Below, one piece after another: positions 7,750 through 16,190 of a stretch of DNA of 64,000 bases (position 1 is the stretch's first letter; the number at the start of each line of letters is the position of its first letter). The notes under the pieces were generated by a model. The model did no database searches. It saw only the letters and a list, made by a program, of their open reading frames with translations, and was not told the origin of the DNA. The stretch covers positions 4,154,001-4,218,000 of the forward strand of contig OZ242009.1 in the NCBI GenBank assembly GCA_965204715.1. Reading direction: 5' to 3'. A program made the position numbers and the translations under genes. The DNA is from CATOSP01 sp965204715. Lineage in GTDB: Bacteria > Chloroflexota > Dehalococcoidia > Lucifugimonadales > UBA3495.

Positions 7750-9276
7750 CTATCTGGCGTACTCTACGCTCCGGGTCTCCCGAATCACGGTTACCTTGAT
7801 CTGTCCCGGGAATACCAGGTCTTCCTCGACCTTGCGGGCGATGTCCCGAGCCAACTCGGCGGAGTGCGCATCATCCATATCGTCCGGCTTGACCATGACC
7901 CTCACTTCCCGTCCGGCCTGGATGGCGAATGCTCTCTCCACACCGTCGAATCCGGTAGCCGCTTCCTCAAGATCGCGGAGCCGTTTAACGTACATTTCCA
8001 GGGATTCCTTCCGCGCCCCCGGACGCGACGCACTGATGGCGTCGGCGGTGGCGATTAGGAAGGACTCGATGGTCTCATGCTCGTCGCTATGATGCTCAAG
8101 AATGCCCCGGTAGGAACTGTAGTTAATACCGTGCTTCTGGGCGATTTCCGCGCCAATCTCCGCGTGGGGACCGGGCACCTCATGGGTCAGGGCCTTGCCA
8201 ATATCGTGCAACAGCCCTCCCACCTTGGCCACCTGCTCATTGGCGCCCACCTCGGCGGCGAGCATTCCTGCGAGCAGTCCCACCTCGATGGAGTGTTTCA
8301 GGACGTTCTCGCCATAGCTGTATCGGTATTTGAGCTGCCCCAGCAGCCTGAGGATCTCAGGGTCGAGGCCACTCACTCCCACGTCGAAGGTTGCCTGCTC
8401 TCCGGCCTTACGGATGGTTTCCTCGATGTCCTTCTGGGACCGGTGCACAACGTCCTCGATGCGCGCGGGCTGAATGCGACCGTCGGAGATGAGGCTTTCC
8501 AATGACAGTCGCGCTACCTCCCGCCTCACAGGGTCAAAGCAGGAAATGGTAACGACCTCTGGGGTGTCGTCGATGATTACGTCCACCCCGGTAAGGGATT
8601 CCAAGGTCCTGATATTTCGCCCTTCACGGCCGATGAGACGACCCTTCATCTCATCGTTGGGCAGGGATACTACAGAGGTTGTGGACTCGGACACAACGTC
8701 CGTGGCCAGCCGGTTAATGGCAAGGGTAACGATACGGCGGGCGTTTTCGTCTGCGCTCGCCTTGTGCTCTTTTTCGAGTTCGTAGTAGCGGCGGGTCAAA
8801 TCCTGGCGAGCTTGCTCCTCGCCTCTCTTGACCACCAACTCACGGGCCTCAGCAACGTTGAGGCCGGCTATATCCTCGAGAGCCTTTACTTGCTCAACCT
8901 TGAGCTTCTCGGCCTCTTCGAGGGCCTCCTGCACCTCGGACTCCCTGGCCTTGACGCTCAATTGCTGCTTCTCAACGGCCTCAGTCTTTTTCTCCAACTG
9001 CTCTTCGCGCTGCACGTGGCGGCGTTCCATGCGGTTAAGCTCTTGCCGCCGCTGCTTGATCTCATTTTCTCCGGCAGTACGCAGTTGCAGGACCTCTTCC
9101 TGGGCCGAGAGTATGAGTTTCCGGTGCTCCTCCTCCGCCTGTCCTCGAATTCGCTCGGCGTCCTCTTTGGCGTTGCCTACCCGTTGCCCATTAACCCTGT
9201 TTCTGTAGAACAGCCAACCGGCTGTCCCGAACCCCGCTACCGCTAGGACGGCCAGGATAATGTCTATAGCTATCAC
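7750..9276 (-). CDS. rny: Ribonuclease Y
   Basis: RNase Y is a membrane-anchored endoribonuclease that starts mRNA decay. The 508-residue, GTG-started product has one N-terminal transmembrane helix (about residues 3-22), a long charged coiled coil to about residue 170, a KH domain (RLIGREGRNIRTLESLTGVD) and an HD domain with GLLHDIGKALTHE. Length and domain order are canonical. It heads a minus-strand operon with ymdB, the PHP gene, plsY and the zinc-finger membrane gene; a sigma-70-like promoter lies 63 bp upstream. Confidence 0.97.
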   Translation of the reverse strand: MIAIDIILAVLAVAGFGTAGWLFYRNRVNGQRVGNAKEDAERIRGQAEEEHRKLILSAQEEVLQLRTAGENEIKQRRQELNRMERRHVQREEQLEKKTEAVEKQQLSVKARESEVQEALEEAEKLKVEQVKALEDIAGLNVAEARELVVKRGEEQARQDLTRRYYELEKEHKASADENARRIVTLAINRLATDVVSESTTSVVSLPNDEMKGRLIGREGRNIRTLESLTGVDVIIDDTPEVVTISCFDPVRREVARLSLESLISDGRIQPARIEDVVHRSQKDIEETIRKAGEQATFDVGVSGLDPEILRLLGQLKYRYSYGENVLKHSIEVGLLAGMLAAEVGANEQVAKVGGLLHDIGKALTHEVPGPHAEIGAEIAQKHGINYSSYRGILEHHSDEHETIESFLIATADAISASRPGARKESLEMYVKRLRDLEEAATGFDGVERAFAIQAGREVRVMVKPDDMDDAHSAELARDIARKVEEDLVFPGQIKVTVIRETRSVEYAR

Positions 9277-9338
9277 GCTATCACCTACCCCTTTCCGCCT
9301 AGTACGCAGAGTTGGGAGACCCAGCCTCCCACAGGTTC

Positions 9339-9367
9339 ATGCTACCGACAAGCGTATCCGGTGTCAA
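9339..9367 (-). promoter_or_regulatory. Predicted promoter of rny
   Basis: Read on the minus strand, a perfect TTGACA (complement of 9362-9367) is followed after 17 bp by TAGCAT (complement of 9339-9344), about 60 bp before the rny start. It sits back-to-back with the dnaJ promoter. Confidence 0.7.
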
Positions 9368-9435
9368 GGAGACCTAACGCTTGGCTCCGGGTCTTTCATG
9401 GCCTCCAACGCCTGAATCGAGCGCTTCCAGAGCTA

Positions 9436-9464
9436 TTGAGGCGGTTGCCCTGCTGCCCTATAAT
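9436..9464 (+). promoter_or_regulatory. Predicted promoter of dnaJ
   Basis: TTGAGG at 9436-9441 and a perfect TATAAT at 9459-9464 are separated by exactly 17 bp. This implies a leader of about 65 nt for dnaJ. No CIRCE inverted repeat was seen. Confidence 0.7.
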
Positions 9465-9534
9465 TGGGGTAAGAATAGCCAAATTTTAGGGCTTGGCCGC
9501 AGACCTCAAAGCGCATTCCAGCAGGTGGCTTTTA

Positions 9535-10704
9535 ATGGCGAAACGAGACTATTACGAGGTCCTGGACGTCTCCCGGACCGACAGCGAGGAAGAAATCCGG
9601 AGGGCCTTCCGCAAGAAGGCGATGGAGTTTCATCCCGACAGGAACAAGAACCCCGACGCAGAGGAGAAGTTCAAGGAGGTCAACGAGGCCTATCAAGTCC
9701 TATCAGACCAGAAGAAGCGGAGCCAGTACGACCGGTTCGGACATTCGGCTGGAGCTAATGGAGGTTTCGACCGGCCATTCGACGGGTTCGACACCTTCGG
9801 CTTCGGCGGGTTCGGGGACATTTTCGACTCCTTTTTCGGAGATGTTTCAGGCCGCGCCGCCCGGCGGCCGCAACGGGGCGGAGACCTGCAACACCGGGTG
9901 GTGCTGAGCTTTGAGGAATCGGTATTCGGCGCTGAGAGGGAGATAGAGACAAACCGTCTGGAACAGTGTCAGACGTGCTCCGGAGCCGGGAATGAGCCGG
10001 GCACCCCGGTGGACGAATGCTCAACCTGCCGGGGAGCGGGCCAAGTCCGCCGGGTCCAGAGAAGCGTCTTTGGCCAATTCTCCCAAATCGCTCCGTGCAC
10101 CACGTGCCGCGGCACGGGCACCGTTATCCAGACATACTGCTCGACCTGCAAGGGGTCCGGAAGCGAGCGCCGGAAGCGCACCAGGGCAGTCTCAATTCCA
10201 GCGGGAATTGAATCCGGAATGCAGGTAAGAATCACCGGCGAGGGAGATATAGGGCAGCATGGCGGTCCCGCCGGAAATCTCTACGTCTACGTCGATGTCA
10301 AAGAGCACGAACATTTCTATCGCGAGGGCAATGATCTGGTATACGTTCTACCGGTGAACCTTGCCGAGGCTTCGCTGGGGACGAAGAAGAGAGTGCCCAC
10401 GCTGGATGGCGCAGACCAGATTCTCACCGTGCCACAGGGTACGGCAAGCGGCGCACAGTTCCGCCTCAGGGGAAAGGGAGTGCCGGACGTGCATAGCAAC
10501 CGCCGGGGCGACCTCCGGGTGATGATCGACCTCCAGGTACCCACCAAGGTGACCGCCAAGCAGCGGAAGCTCCTGGAAGAATTGGCCAAGTCTTTCGGCA
10601 TGGCAGAATATATCGACGATGACCCCAGCGTTGACGGGCTGGGCGAGGATGAAAACGACAAGGACAAGGGCCTGTTCGAGAGGATAAAGGGGGCTTTCGG
10701 ATAA
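9535..10704 (+). CDS. dnaJ: Chaperone DnaJ
   Basis: DnaJ delivers unfolded clients to DnaK and stimulates its ATPase. With ATG 9535 (AGGTGG seven bases upstream) the product has 389 residues and begins MAKRDYYEVLDVSR. It contains the J domain with the HPD motif (FHPDRNK), a Gly/Phe-rich segment, four zinc motifs (CQTCSGAG, CSTCRGAG, CTTCRGTG, CSTCKGSG) and the C-terminal client-binding domain. It is therefore a class I DnaJ. No dnaK or grpE is adjacent; prmA follows, a common neighbour in some phyla. Confidence 0.96.
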   Translation: MAKRDYYEVLDVSRTDSEEEIRRAFRKKAMEFHPDRNKNPDAEEKFKEVNEAYQVLSDQKKRSQYDRFGHSAGANGGFDRPFDGFDTFGFGGFGDIFDSFFGDVSGRAARRPQRGGDLQHRVVLSFEESVFGAEREIETNRLEQCQTCSGAGNEPGTPVDECSTCRGAGQVRRVQRSVFGQFSQIAPCTTCRGTGTVIQTYCSTCKGSGSERRKRTRAVSIPAGIESGMQVRITGEGDIGQHGGPAGNLYVYVDVKEHEHFYREGNDLVYVLPVNLAEASLGTKKRVPTLDGADQILTVPQGTASGAQFRLRGKGVPDVHSNRRGDLRVMIDLQVPTKVTAKQRKLLEELAKSFGMAEYIDDDPSVDGLGEDENDKDKGLFERIKGAFG

Positions 10705-10817
10705 CCATCGCTCTACGCCATCCGCCGCAGGACATGTGTTGCCCGGCGTATGCGCGGCCCGGACTTTTCCTTCTGACCCAGCGTCACCACTCCTCATGTC
10801 CCTTGCCGGAGAAAAGC

Positions 10818-11762
10818 ATGGTCTGGCAAGAACTCAGCATAAGAGTCCCCTACGAGTACGTTGAACCTGTGTCCTACCTGTTCAGCCGGTATGGACACGG
10901 ACTTTCCATGGAAAAGGCCGGGGAGAAAGACGCTGCGGACGCACCGGATTCCGGTGGGGAAACCGTAGCCTGGGGCAACCCTGACGTCGACGGGGAATGG
11001 GACAGGATAGAGCGCGTCACGTTGCGCACGTACCTGCAACACACGTCCCGGCAGCGGCTGGCCCGCATTGAGGTAGGACTGAAGCTGGTGGGGTTGCTGG
11101 AACCGTTGGAAGAGCTGACCATCACTCCGGTCCCGGACATGGAGGACTGGCAGACTCAATGGCGCAGCCACTTCGATCTGCTCCGGGTAGGCAGCCGCCT
11201 GGTGATCAAACCGACCTGGATTCCCTACGAGCCAACCGGCGATGACGTTGTCATCGAGCTGGACCCGGGGATGGCGTTTGGAACAGGCTACCACCCCACC
11301 ACCTACACCTGCCTGGAAGCCCTGGAAGACCTGGCGCAGCCCGGTATGAGGGTGCTGGACCTGGGGACAGGATCCGGGATCCTGTCAATCGCGGCAGTGC
11401 GCCTGGGGGCCTCGGAAATCGTGGCGCTGGACATCGACCCGCAGGCAGTACGCGCGGCTCGCCAGAACTTCCGCCGTACCAGGGTGCAAAGGCAGGTCAG
11501 CCTGACTCAGGGAACAGTCCCTCATCCACTGGCCGAGGAAGGCCGGTTTGACCTGGTAGCAGCCAACATTTCGGCGCGGGCGGTAGCGGACCGGGCGCCT
11601 TTCATTGCACCCACCCTGAAACCGGGCGGCGTCCTGATAGCGTCCGGAATCATGATTGAACAACAGGCGGGGGTCGAGGAAGCTCTGACCAGCCTGGGTC
11701 TCCGCCTGGAAAAGACCTGGACCAAGGACGATTGGATTACCCTCGGATACCGTACTCCCTAA
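10818..11762 (+). CDS. prmA: Ribosomal protein L11 methyltransferase PrmA
   Basis: PrmA trimethylates ribosomal protein L11 using S-adenosylmethionine. The 314-residue product (ATG 10818, GGAG upstream) has an N-terminal substrate-binding domain, the linker motif AFGTGYHPTTYTCLEAL, motif I VLDLGTGSGILSIAA, and the motif DLVAANISAR that resembles the NPPY-type region of the family. The open frame begins at 10734, but the earlier part lacks family similarity. It lies 113 bp behind dnaJ on the same strand. Confidence 0.95.
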   Translation: MVWQELSIRVPYEYVEPVSYLFSRYGHGLSMEKAGEKDAADAPDSGGETVAWGNPDVDGEWDRIERVTLRTYLQHTSRQRLARIEVGLKLVGLLEPLEELTITPVPDMEDWQTQWRSHFDLLRVGSRLVIKPTWIPYEPTGDDVVIELDPGMAFGTGYHPTTYTCLEALEDLAQPGMRVLDLGTGSGILSIAAVRLGASEIVALDIDPQAVRAARQNFRRTRVQRQVSLTQGTVPHPLAEEGRFDLVAANISARAVADRAPFIAPTLKPGGVLIASGIMIEQQAGVEEALTSLGLRLEKTWTKDDWITLGYRTP

Positions 11763-11849
11763 TCCGTTGGCTGGGACAGCAAGACACGTCCGTCAACCGT
11801 CAGCAGGAAGCAGTGGCGCTCAACCCGTATCGCTCTGATGGCCGTTACC

Positions 11850-12755
11850 CTAACGGAATTGGGGAATGACGTCGCTGGCGATGCGCTGCATCACCGCGGT
11901 GATCGCGGGCACGTCGCCGGAGTTGAGGGCTAAGACCACGTGGTCCAGACCGGCGTCCTGGTAGGCTTGAATCGCTGCGGCCATCCCTTCCGGGTCATCT
12001 CCAGACAGGCGGGAGCGGCTTGCGGCACGGTCGCTGGAGGGAACACCGCGCACCTCTACCTCAACCCGGAGTGACATCGCCATCGAGTCCGGGTCTCGTC
12101 CGGCGGTCTCAGCCATGTTGCGGATTTCCTGCCTGCCGATGCTGAACTCCTCCAGGGATAGACCTGAGGGGTGCCAACCGTCACCTCGGGTCGCCGCCCT
12201 GCGTAGAGCGCCTGGGCTTGCGCCGCCTATCCAGAGGGGAATGTGGGGTTTCTGCAACGGCTTGGGAGAGAAACGAAGGTCGGAAAAATTCCAGCGACGG
12301 CTGTGGTAACTGGGATTAGGGTTCGTCCAGAGCTCCTTCATTATGTCAATGGACTCGTTGGTCAAGGAAGCGCGCTGGGTCATGGGGATTCCGAGCGCCT
12401 CAAACTCTTCGGTCATCGCGCCGACGCCGACGCCCAGGGTCACACGGCCCCCGGAAATCTGGTCCAGGCTGGCAGCATACTTGGCCAGCTCCACAGGGTT
12501 GTGGTAAGGGAGGACAAGGACCGAGGTGCCCAGGAGCACACGGCGAGTTGTGGCCGCCAAGTAGGACAGCGTGGACAGCGGGTGGTAGTAAGGCTTATCC
12601 TCCAAGCGTTCCCGGATGTAACCGGTGTTGAACAGGTGGTCCATCACCCATAGGGAGTCGTACCCCAATTCTTCGGCCAGAGGACCCAGGTCGAGCACCT
12701 GTTGAGGGTCGGCCACTCCCCAGTTGTTGGGTATGGTGACACCGAATTTCATCAC
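11850..12755 (-). CDS. LLM-class F420/FMN-dependent oxidoreductase
   Basis: The 301-residue protein is a luciferase-like TIM barrel: KFGVTIPNN at the start, LGYDSLWVMDHLF, the ALGVGVGAMTEEFEALG-type nucleotide and flavin loop (here LGVGVGAMTEEFEALG) and IPLWIGGASPGALRRAA. Such enzymes use F420 or FMNH2 to oxidise or monooxygenate small organics; substrate cannot be told. The start may be either of two adjacent ATG codons, with GGGAGG upstream. The family is strongly expanded in SAR202 Chloroflexota, which agrees with the suggested host. It follows ribH, which supplies flavin precursors. Confidence 0.9.
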   Translation of the reverse strand: MMKFGVTIPNNWGVADPQQVLDLGPLAEELGYDSLWVMDHLFNTGYIRERLEDKPYYHPLSTLSYLAATTRRVLLGTSVLVLPYHNPVELAKYAASLDQISGGRVTLGVGVGAMTEEFEALGIPMTQRASLTNESIDIMKELWTNPNPSYHSRRWNFSDLRFSPKPLQKPHIPLWIGGASPGALRRAATRGDGWHPSGLSLEEFSIGRQEIRNMAETAGRDPDSMAMSLRVEVEVRGVPSSDRAASRSRLSGDDPEGMAAAIQAYQDAGLDHVVLALNSGDVPAITAVMQRIASDVIPQFR

Positions 12756-12857
12756 TGCCTCCCTGATTCGGGGGTTGAGGACGGTCCGGGGTGGCTTGCT
12801 CTATGCAGCCAAGCGATCGTGGCACCTGCGGATTCTCCACAAGCCCTGCTTTCCGGG

Positions 12858-13331
12858 CTATGCGGTCTTGATAGCCTGTACCAGGCGGGCAGTCTCGATG
12901 GCTGCGACCGCGGCATTGCTGCCCAGATTCCCGGACTTACCGCCGGCACGGTTGATGGCCTGGTCCATGTTCTCGGTGGTGAGAACTCCGAAGATGGTTG
13001 GCACCCCGGTCTCAACGCCCACGCGCCCGATGCCGCTGGAAGCCTGGCCCGCAACCATGTCGTAGTGGCTGGTCTCTCCGCGAATCACCGCGCCAAGACA
13101 TATCACTGAGTCGTACTGTCCCGATTCGGCAAAGGTCTTGGCCACCACCGGCAACTCAAAGGAACCGGGCACCCAAGCTACGCTGATGTTGGAGTCAGCG
13201 ACTCCGTAGCGTTCCAGAGTATCCAGCGCACCCGAAAGGAGTTGGCGAGTAACTACTTCGTTGAATCGGGCGACCACAACCGCTACTCTGAGTCCGCGGC
13301 CATCGAGTTCTCCCTTAAGCTCGTTGGGCAA
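12858..13331 (-). CDS. ribH: 6,7-dimethyl-8-ribityllumazine synthase
   Basis: RibH condenses the pyrimidine diamine with 3,4-dihydroxybutanone phosphate in riboflavin synthesis and forms a shell of 60 subunits in many bacteria. The 157-residue product shows VARFNEVVT, the VPGSFELPVVAK segment, GAVIRGETSHYD with the catalytic His, and GVLTTENMDQAINRAGGK near the end. The start is TTG with AGGAG upstream. No other rib gene is nearby; the flavin-dependent LLM gene lies 102 bp downstream on the same strand. Confidence 0.96.
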   Translation of the reverse strand: MPNELKGELDGRGLRVAVVVARFNEVVTRQLLSGALDTLERYGVADSNISVAWVPGSFELPVVAKTFAESGQYDSVICLGAVIRGETSHYDMVAGQASSGIGRVGVETGVPTIFGVLTTENMDQAINRAGGKSGNLGSNAAVAAIETARLVQAIKTA

Positions 13332-13408
13332 GATGGATTCTCCTGTCTAATTTTGAGTGGGTGCGGTCATGGCAGAAGGGACAGTGGAAGCAGGGACATC
13401 GATCTCCC

Positions 13409-14119
13409 CTAACCCTCGCCATCACTGCCGGTACGGACACCGGCTTCCAGCACTCGCTCCAGCAGATCGCCCTCACCGGCCGCGCCAGCGAAGCGGATAT
13501 CCTCGTTGATGACGGTGAGGGGAACAGAACGCACCCCGTAGGTCTGGCCCAGGCGCGGGAATTCCTGCACCTCGATAACGTCGGCGTGTATGTGAGAGTT
13601 CTCCAAGGCCATCGCATGGGCCATGTGGGACAGGCCCGGGCAGTAGGGGCAACTGGGCGTGACGAATACCTGGATGTGGACGTCCTGGTTGACCTGACGC
13701 AGCTTCTTGCGGGTGTCCATACTCAGGGGGCTGACGCCCCTGGAGATGGTCTTGATGCCTTCAATGATGGTGGCCATCTCATAGCCGACGGGAGCGCCGT
13801 AGAACTTGAGGCGGGCCCGCTTATCCATGTTGGCGGAACTCAAAAGGACCGCTGGGATTCGGGCAACACCCCGTTCTTCCGCAATCGTCGGGTCGGCGTA
13901 GAAGTCGACGACCTCCAGGTTGATCTTGGGAGAGAGGTCTGCCACCTCCTCCATCAACTGCTGCGTCTCGGCGCAGTAGCGGCACTCACGACCCGGTATG
14001 GTGATGACCGAAGGCTTCTGGGTGAATACCTGCAAGTTGACATTGTCCTTGAGGTCCTTGCGGAAGGTTCGTTTGAGTTGGGTCTTGTCTTGGTCCGATA
14101 TCAGGTTCTGCTGGGTCAT
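13409..14119 (-). CDS. Two-domain thioredoxin-fold protein (protein disulfide oxidoreductase-like)
   Basis: The 236-residue product contains two thioredoxin folds. The first (residues 1-115) has GRECRYC; the second (about 130-225) has TPSCPYCPGLSH. Each is followed by a cis-proline segment (ARIPAVLL and VRSVPLTV). This organisation matches the PDO/glutaredoxin-like family of thermophiles and the N-terminal part of AhpF. The protein has no signal peptide, so cytoplasmic disulfide exchange is likely. It is upstream of ribH and the LLM gene on the same strand. Confidence 0.85.
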   Translation of the reverse strand: MTQQNLISDQDKTQLKRTFRKDLKDNVNLQVFTQKPSVITIPGRECRYCAETQQLMEEVADLSPKINLEVVDFYADPTIAEERGVARIPAVLLSSANMDKRARLKFYGAPVGYEMATIIEGIKTISRGVSPLSMDTRKKLRQVNQDVHIQVFVTPSCPYCPGLSHMAHAMALENSHIHADVIEVQEFPRLGQTYGVRSVPLTVINEDIRFAGAAGEGDLLERVLEAGVRTGSDGEG

Positions 14120-14272
14120 TCAGCGGGCTCCGTCATTAGTCAACGTGGAAGTACACAAGCCCGGGAAAATCGCCGTCCGTCCGGCTCCTCATTCCCGCCT
14201 CCTGTACACAGTGGCAAACGGGAAACGCTATTGAAGAGTAGGGTGCCATTAGTTTACACGGGAAGCGAGGCG

Positions 14273-14929
14273 TTATCCACCCTGATCGAGCTTGCCCCTG
14301 ATGGTAAACATGCGCTGGAACAGGGTGAAGCAGGAAACGGCAGCTATGATGAGCAAGACCCAGAAAATCTGGCCGATAATCAGACCGATGCCGAGCAACA
14401 CGACTCGCTCTGGCCGGGTCATCAGGCCGGACCGGATAAATACGCCAAGTCCCTCGCCTCTGGCCCGGAGGTAGCTGACGCCCTGGGAAAAAATCAACGC
14501 CAGCAGCAGAACAGTGATGAATAAGACCAGTTCGCCCCCCTTGAATCCAGGCTGGAGAGCAATGAACGAAACCAGTTCGCTGTTCTCAAATCCGGCCCGC
14601 ATGGCATAGACTGCCAGACCCAGAAACAACGCCGCCTCACCCAAGCGGTCGAAGACCGAGTCCAACAATGCCCCGAAGGGGGTCGCCTTGCCGGTGAGCC
14701 GGGCCAGTGCGCCGTCGAAGAGGTCAAGCCCCCCGCCCAGCAGAAATACGATGCCACCGGCTAGCATCAGATCAATCGCCACCAAGTAAGCCGACACGAC
14801 GCAGACCGCGAAACCTATAAGGGTGACCGCGTTGGGCGTCAGCTTCAGCGCGTGGAGGAAGCGCGCACCCGGCTGTTCGACGTAGCGGAGGACCGCGCCT
14901 CTAAACTGTTCGCGTCCTGGAATAACCAT
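14273..14929 (-). CDS. pgsA: CDP-alcohol phosphatidyltransferase, probable phosphatidylinositol phosphate synthase
   Basis: The start at ATG 14929 gives 218 residues and a 22-bp gap after the pimA-like gene; the open frame runs to 15100 but would overlap that gene deeply. The signature D-x2-D-G-x2-A-R-x8-G-x3-D-x3-D is complete: DLFDGALARLTGKATPFGALL then DSVFD. Six hydrophobic helices follow the family pattern. The enzyme joins CDP-diacylglycerol to an alcohol. Because ino1 and a PimA-like mannosyltransferase are immediately upstream, the alcohol is most likely inositol-3-phosphate, as in mycobacterial PgsA1; this is an inference from context. Confidence 0.85.
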   Translation of the reverse strand: MVIPGREQFRGAVLRYVEQPGARFLHALKLTPNAVTLIGFAVCVVSAYLVAIDLMLAGGIVFLLGGGLDLFDGALARLTGKATPFGALLDSVFDRLGEAALFLGLAVYAMRAGFENSELVSFIALQPGFKGGELVLFITVLLLALIFSQGVSYLRARGEGLGVFIRSGLMTRPERVVLLGIGLIIGQIFWVLLIIAAVSCFTLFQRMFTIRGKLDQGG

Positions 14930-14951
14930 CTGAGAAGCTGATCCTCCGCGA

Positions 14952-16106
14952 TTACTCCGGCCTTCCACCACGCAGAGGACCCGCGTTCCCGGCGACGAGT
15001 ACCGAGCAGGCCAGGTAGAAGTCTTCAACTTGTCCGGCCACGCGTTCCCACCGGTATTGTTCCACATCTTCGCGGCCTCTGGCGCCCATATAACCTGCAA
15101 GCTCGGGGGCGTCGATCAACTGAACCAGGGAGGCAGCGAGGGCTTCCGAGTCCTTGCGGGGGAATAACAGACCTTGCCGTCCGTGTTCGATGATGGCGTT
15201 GTAGCCGTCTATGTTGGAGGCGATCACGGGTTTGCCGGACGCCATCGCCTCGAGCAGCACATATCCAAAGCTCTCCGACCCGGTTGCCGGGGAGCAGCAG
15301 ATGTCAGCGGTGGCGTAGTAACGCGGCAGGTCCTCGTCGGAGACCCGCCCTGCGAACACCACGTCCTGCAACGCCCGCGAACTGAGGATTTGCTGGGAGT
15401 CCCGGTCAGGGTTTCCCGGACCGACCACCAGCAGACGGGTGTCTGGCCTGTCCCACTTGACCCGGGCGTAGGCTTCGAGCAGGTGCTTCAACCCCTTGCG
15501 CCTCTCCAGGCGTCCGACGAACAGGATGTTGGTCTTGCCGTCCTGGTACTGGGGCCAGGGGGCCGGGTTTTCGGCGAAGCGGTCCACATCAATGCCGTTG
15601 GGGATGATCTTGTAATCGCCGGGAAAGACACTGCTGACGTAGCGCCGCGCAGCAGGCGAAACGGCGATGCCGCCGTGCAGCCGCTGGTACCAACGTTTGA
15701 TGATAGGGTGACTCATCCGGTAGAGGTGCTGGCGTTGGTAGGATGCATGGAACGTACCGATGTTTACGGCCTGAGAGAACTCGAGGACGCAGAGGGGAAG
15801 GATGGGCGCCAAGGGCTCATGCAGGTGAACGATGTCGAAATCCTCTTCGCGGAGCAATGCACGCACCTTGGGATAGAGCCACCAAGACAAAGACACCCTG
15901 GCAATTGAGCCGCCGCTGGGCAACGGGACCGACCGGCCCAGATGCACAAAATTTTCCCCGTCTTCGCGCTCCCTGGAAGGGGAGTAGGGGGCCAGCACCC
16001 GCACGTCGTGACCCACCCGCGTCAACTCGCGGCTCAACTGTGTTACGTGGGCCGTCACCCCTCCCGGCCAGGTGAAATCATAGGGTGACACCATTGCAAT
16101 TTTCAA
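14952..16106 (-). CDS. GT4 glycosyltransferase, PimA-like phosphatidylinositol mannosyltransferase
   Basis: The 384-residue GT-B enzyme begins MKIAMVSPYDFTWPGGV, the typical PimA opening, and has HLHEPLAP, the NGIDVDRF acceptor-side loop, LFVGRLERRKGLKHLLEA and the C-terminal ESFGYVLLEAMASGKPV with the nucleotide-sugar E-x7-E motif. PimA adds mannose from GDP-mannose to the inositol ring of phosphatidylinositol on the inner leaflet. The position between ino1 and a CDP-alcohol transferase supports that role, although related GT4 enzymes use other acceptors. Confidence 0.85.
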   Translation of the reverse strand: MKIAMVSPYDFTWPGGVTAHVTQLSRELTRVGHDVRVLAPYSPSREREDGENFVHLGRSVPLPSGGSIARVSLSWWLYPKVRALLREEDFDIVHLHEPLAPILPLCVLEFSQAVNIGTFHASYQRQHLYRMSHPIIKRWYQRLHGGIAVSPAARRYVSSVFPGDYKIIPNGIDVDRFAENPAPWPQYQDGKTNILFVGRLERRKGLKHLLEAYARVKWDRPDTRLLVVGPGNPDRDSQQILSSRALQDVVFAGRVSDEDLPRYYATADICCSPATGSESFGYVLLEAMASGKPVIASNIDGYNAIIEHGRQGLLFPRKDSEALAASLVQLIDAPELAGYMGARGREDVEQYRWERVAGQVEDFYLACSVLVAGNAGPLRGGRPE

Positions 16107-16190
16107 GCAGTGCTCCCTTCTCCTCCCCGCTTCCCCGCCCGCTATTGAAAGGGGCCGGCTTCCAGGGCAGGAGAGGATGCTTGGGCTGCC

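Noticed and set aside
13361..14524. 387-codon plus-strand frame opposite the thioredoxin-fold and pgsA-like genes
   Set aside because: It crosses two well-supported minus-strand genes and the gap between them and has no recognisable domain.
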